From assembly GCA_964035545.1 (NCBI GenBank), contig OZ037768.1, forward strand, positions 16,859,875-16,923,874: DNA of 64,000 bases, read 5' to 3'. A program made the translations under genes and the position numbers. Within the stretch, counting starts at the first letter, position 1. The number at the start of each line of letters is the position of its first letter. Shown piece after piece: positions 61,901 through 64,000 of this stretch. Under the pieces are notes generated by a model. The model saw nothing but the letters and a program-made list of their open reading frames with translations. It had not been told where the DNA came from and did no database searches. Source of the stretch: Bugula neritina (lineage: Eukaryota > Bryozoa > Gymnolaemata > Cheilostomatida > Bugulidae).

Positions 61901-63799
61901 TGGACCTAAAGGGCCAACTTCAACAATTGGACAATAAAATAGAGTTGATGTCGAGGAAGAAAGATGAAATGGACCACACTGCTAAAGTACTTAGCAAGAG
62001 CATCAAACAGAATGAAGTGGCTGTAGATAAACTAAGGTATTGATAAATACATATTTTATTATTGCTGTAGGTTGACTTAGTGAGTTGCAAGTACGATATA
62101 TTTCTCATAAATTATTAAAATATGTGGTGATCATTCTTATAAATGTCATCGGAGCTGTGCAATTTCAGAAAAGAGCTCGATGAAGCAAATATTCAACTAG
62201 AAGCACAAACTAATCTTGGAAACAGTTTGCTGAGCTCGAGAGATGATGTGCTGAGAAGAATGGAGCAGAGGTCTAAGGAACACAGCCAACTGATGGCTGA
62301 AAGATCTATTACTATCACAAAACACACAGTGAGATGATTTGTTATACTGTTTGCTGTTGGTGTCATACTCTTTTTTGCTTAAAGCGTTTGGCCAGCTTTA
62401 TTATTTCTATCCACATTTTAGGCATTCACAATCAATTTATTTGTTCACTGAGGTATGCCTAGGTAAAAAGCTTTCACAAGGGAAATTTTTGCTAATTATT
62501 GAAAGTTGTCTTCTATTTTTAAGGGCATAAAAGTGTATGCAACTATAGCAAAATTAGGTTTCTTGACAATTATTTCATATATAGCTAACTATGATGAGAA
62601 GTTAACAAAAATTATTACATGAAATTCGACAAGGCAAATTTTGAGCAATAGTATGGATATACTGATGAAGTTTCTTGGATCAAGCATTTATGATTGGTTA
62701 TTTACCATAATTGCAAATAAGACACTATCCAATCTTGTTAACCATGTATTGCACTATGCTGAAACTATATTAACAGTATTACACCTTTGAAAATAAAGAC
62801 AACTTTTAGCAAGTATCCATGAATACAACGTAGCAACACATTTCTATGTTGTTAGTTTTTTTATCTCGCTTATATTTTTAATGGGTTGAAGTTGCTGATA
62901 ACTGATAAAATATGTTATTATAAATATGTAACATTTTAGAAATTAATTCAATATATGTTGTGCATGCGAAATTTAGAATGCCTTTATAATATGGCTATAA
63001 GTAACATTAAACCATAAAATGAAATTTTTATTTAGGAAACCTTGCAAAAAGAGTTGGGTATGAACCAAGGACTGGCAATGAAATATAGATTGCTGCAAGG
63101 ACAGTATGTTGACATGAAGAGTCAAGTCATGGATATGTTTGATGAGAGAAATAGACTTGAAGCTGGAATCAAAGATTTGAAACAACTCAAAGGTACTTGA
63201 GCTTCATATGTTAATTACATTAAATTAATTGTGCTGCAACCTTATAAACACTAGGGAGGATTACATTGATTGTAGATTGTAGATCTGTGCTTCTATATTG
63301 ATTACAGGTCTTCAGAGTCGAATGACAAGAGCACTGGAAACTTATTACAAGTTCCGTGGCATGTTCAACTCTGGTGAATTAGACAGGGTGCAAGCTGAAA
63401 ACCGAATAAGTGGTAGAAAACTAGCCTTGTTGCAGGATAACTTTACTGGCGCAGTGGAGGGAATTACAAGTAAGCCTTATTTATTTCATTTAATGAGATA
63501 TTTTGAATAATAATTTTACATGATTTGACATCTACAAAGCTATATTTTAAATCTTGGAAAATAAAACTGGCCATAATTTGATATACAAGACCCCTCCCTG
63601 CCCTTTGAAAAACTTTTGTTCTAGATTAATTGAATTGTAATAATAACTGAAAATAAATTACTGTTATATATATATATACTTCTTTTTAGAATTTTTGAAA
63701 GTTCAGATGAGTGTGTTGGACAAAAGAGAAGTAGTGAAAGAACACCAGTTGACCACAAAAGTTCAGGCAACTTCAAGTACAAATGTTGCAGTGCATTAG
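52954..63799 (+). CDS. CCDC178: Coiled-coil protein, CCDC178-like
   Basis: Seventeen exons: 52954-53092, 53394-53561, 54415-54510, 55199-55405, 55828-55978, 56492-56704, 57051-57177, 57463-57585, 58061-58197, 59010-59193, 59620-59844, 61361-61474, 61891-62036, 62169-62328, 63036-63192, 63308-63469, 63690-63799; 2619 nt, 872 aa. The N-terminus (MASVYPIHRGVVPISHTW) is non-coiled. Exon 2 has CVNKASAHLELLQTLIEEWF, which, with total length near the roughly 870 aa of CCDC178, is my reason for that name. From residue ~170 on it is nearly continuous coiled coil (ESDRQQAERDLLQEKQ, EELTNKIRMIESEL, EEKERIAQIEEAL, EIEQQLQVVVEKVDKL), rich in Lys/Glu. Cilium or flagellum association is inferred from such proteins, not seen. 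Two joins are uncertain: the exon 4 acceptor (55199, 55205 or 55211, all in phase) and the exon 6/7 junction (56704/57051, or 56708 with a downstream acceptor). Confidence 0.75.
54714..54858. mobile_element. 145-bp fold-back element in CCDC178-like intron 3
   Basis: Left arm 54714-54779 (starting CAGTGAAAATGAGAAACTTC) and right arm 54793-54858 (ending TTTCTCATTTTCACTG) are about 65 bp and near-identical as inverted repeats, with a 13-bp spacer. The form is a fold-back MITE. It is unrelated in sequence to the fold-backs at 20231 and 56746. Transcribed, it would give a long RNA hairpin. Confidence 0.9.
56746..56964. mobile_element. 220-bp fold-back element in CCDC178-like intron 6
   Basis: Two inverted arms of about 100 bp (56746-56849 and 56861-56964), from TCTAATTATGAATAGGT inward, separated by about 11 bp. 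Each arm contains a further palindrome, GGGCACCACTGTGCCC or GGGCACAGTGGTGCCC. A hammerhead-like CTGAAGA...CGAAA core sits in the right arm. The arms are slightly diverged, so the insertion is not brand new. The left arm begins only 38 bp after the preceding exon. Confidence 0.9.
56866..56893 (+). ncRNA. Hammerhead-like core, probably degenerate
   Basis: CTGAAGA (56866-56872) is followed by a 6-bp stem GGGCAC/GTGCCC with loop AGTG and then GAAA (56890-56893). This is the order of hammerhead core 1, stem II and core 2. However, an unpaired T breaks the expected junction between the core and stem II, and I cannot pair stems I and III convincingly. The minus strand of the left arm has a poorer version (GCCCAAAG instead of CGAAA). 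Best read as a relic or relative of the ribozyme class. Confidence 0.3.
57637..58010. repeat. Degenerate TACTACA/TATACTAC array
   Basis: Some 370 bp of irregular ACTACA, TATACTAC and CATACTACAC words fill the intron before the exon at 58061. Open frames rich in Tyr, Thr, His and Leu across it are repeat by-products. Confidence 0.7.
60170..60451 (-). mobile_element. tRNA-derived SINE with amplified box A segment
   Basis: Read on the minus strand from 60451: GGGGCAGCCGTGGTCGAG starts a tRNA-like head. Box B (GGGTTCGAGCC) lies at 60318-60308. A central stretch, TTGGTGATGTTAGGAACAGC, resembles the conserved domain of metazoan SINE families. The box A stretch (TGGTCTAAGAGTTAG-like) is repeated as five 19-bp units between 60440 and 60346, which pushes box A and box B apart. 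A GC-rich stem-loop (AACCCCTGATGAAAGGGGTT on the plus strand, about 60194-60213) lies in the tail. It sits in the long CCDC178-like intron 59845-61360. Confidence 0.75.
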
Positions 63800-64000
63800 G
63801 CCGTTGCCAATCACTATAGGCTGATGCTTTTTATGGGCAGTGAAAAGTATATAAACAATTTTTCAGTTATTGATTCAATTTTTAATACATTTATTCTGAG
63901 AAATTATTTTAATTAGTTATAAATTTACACATGCTATAAAATATTTTTAGATTAGCAAATTTATTTTTGAATGCTCTCCGTCCAATTTACTGAAATTTAA
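63800..64000. other. 3' flank of the CCDC178-like gene
   Basis: About 200 bp of presumed 3' UTR. No AATAAA is present; AATACA and ATAAAA words occur but are weak. Nothing else is recognisable before the window ends. Confidence 0.5.

Overview
The window is eukaryotic nuclear DNA from an animal. It is AT-rich, and the genes are split into many short exons (about 40-600 nt) with GT-AG introns. Microsatellites, a minisatellite, tRNA-derived SINEs, fold-back elements and a hammerhead ribozyme lie between and inside the genes. Gene content (MITF/TFE factor, adhesion GPCR, FOXRED1, CCDC178-like ciliary-type coiled-coil protein) is metazoan. Repeat style and protein divergence suggest a marine invertebrate, probably a lophotrochozoan. 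The phylum cannot be fixed from the sequence alone.

Layout. 1-3431: flank, with one weak minus-strand exon candidate. 3432-15871 (+): an eight-exon MITF/TFEB/TFE3-family bHLH-leucine-zipper gene (374 aa in my splice model), carrying a 21-bp minisatellite in its second intron. 15872-23257: gene-poor stretch with (TA)n tracts, a complete type I hammerhead ribozyme, a SINE and a 160-bp fold-back. About 23258-45308 (+): a large adhesion GPCR of 23 recognised exons and about 1723 residues. Its order is two C-type lectin domains, an Ig-like domain, a SEA-like region, seven tandem copies of a four-cysteine module I do not recognise, GAIN, GPS, 7TM and a PDZ-ligand tail. 46385-48655 (+): a small secreted protein with an EMI-like cysteine pattern, 149 aa. 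48737-51351 (-): FOXRED1, the mitochondrial complex I assembly flavoprotein, 483 aa, convergent with the EMI-like gene and with only 81 bp between stop codons. 52954-63799 (+): a 17-exon coiled-coil protein of 872 aa, most like CCDC178.

The genes are independent and show no shared pathway. MITF/TFE is a lysosome and differentiation regulator, the GPCR is a surface adhesion/mechanosensing receptor, FOXRED1 is mitochondrial and the coiled-coil protein is structural. I built the exon models by matching reading frame, splice consensus and intron phase. In all five models the total length is a multiple of three.

Most worth a second look are the hammerhead ribozyme at 17143-17187, the seven-fold cysteine module at 35004-36540, the competing splice acceptors around an in-frame stop at 29001-29124, and a SINE whose pol III box A segment is amplified five-fold (60346-60440).
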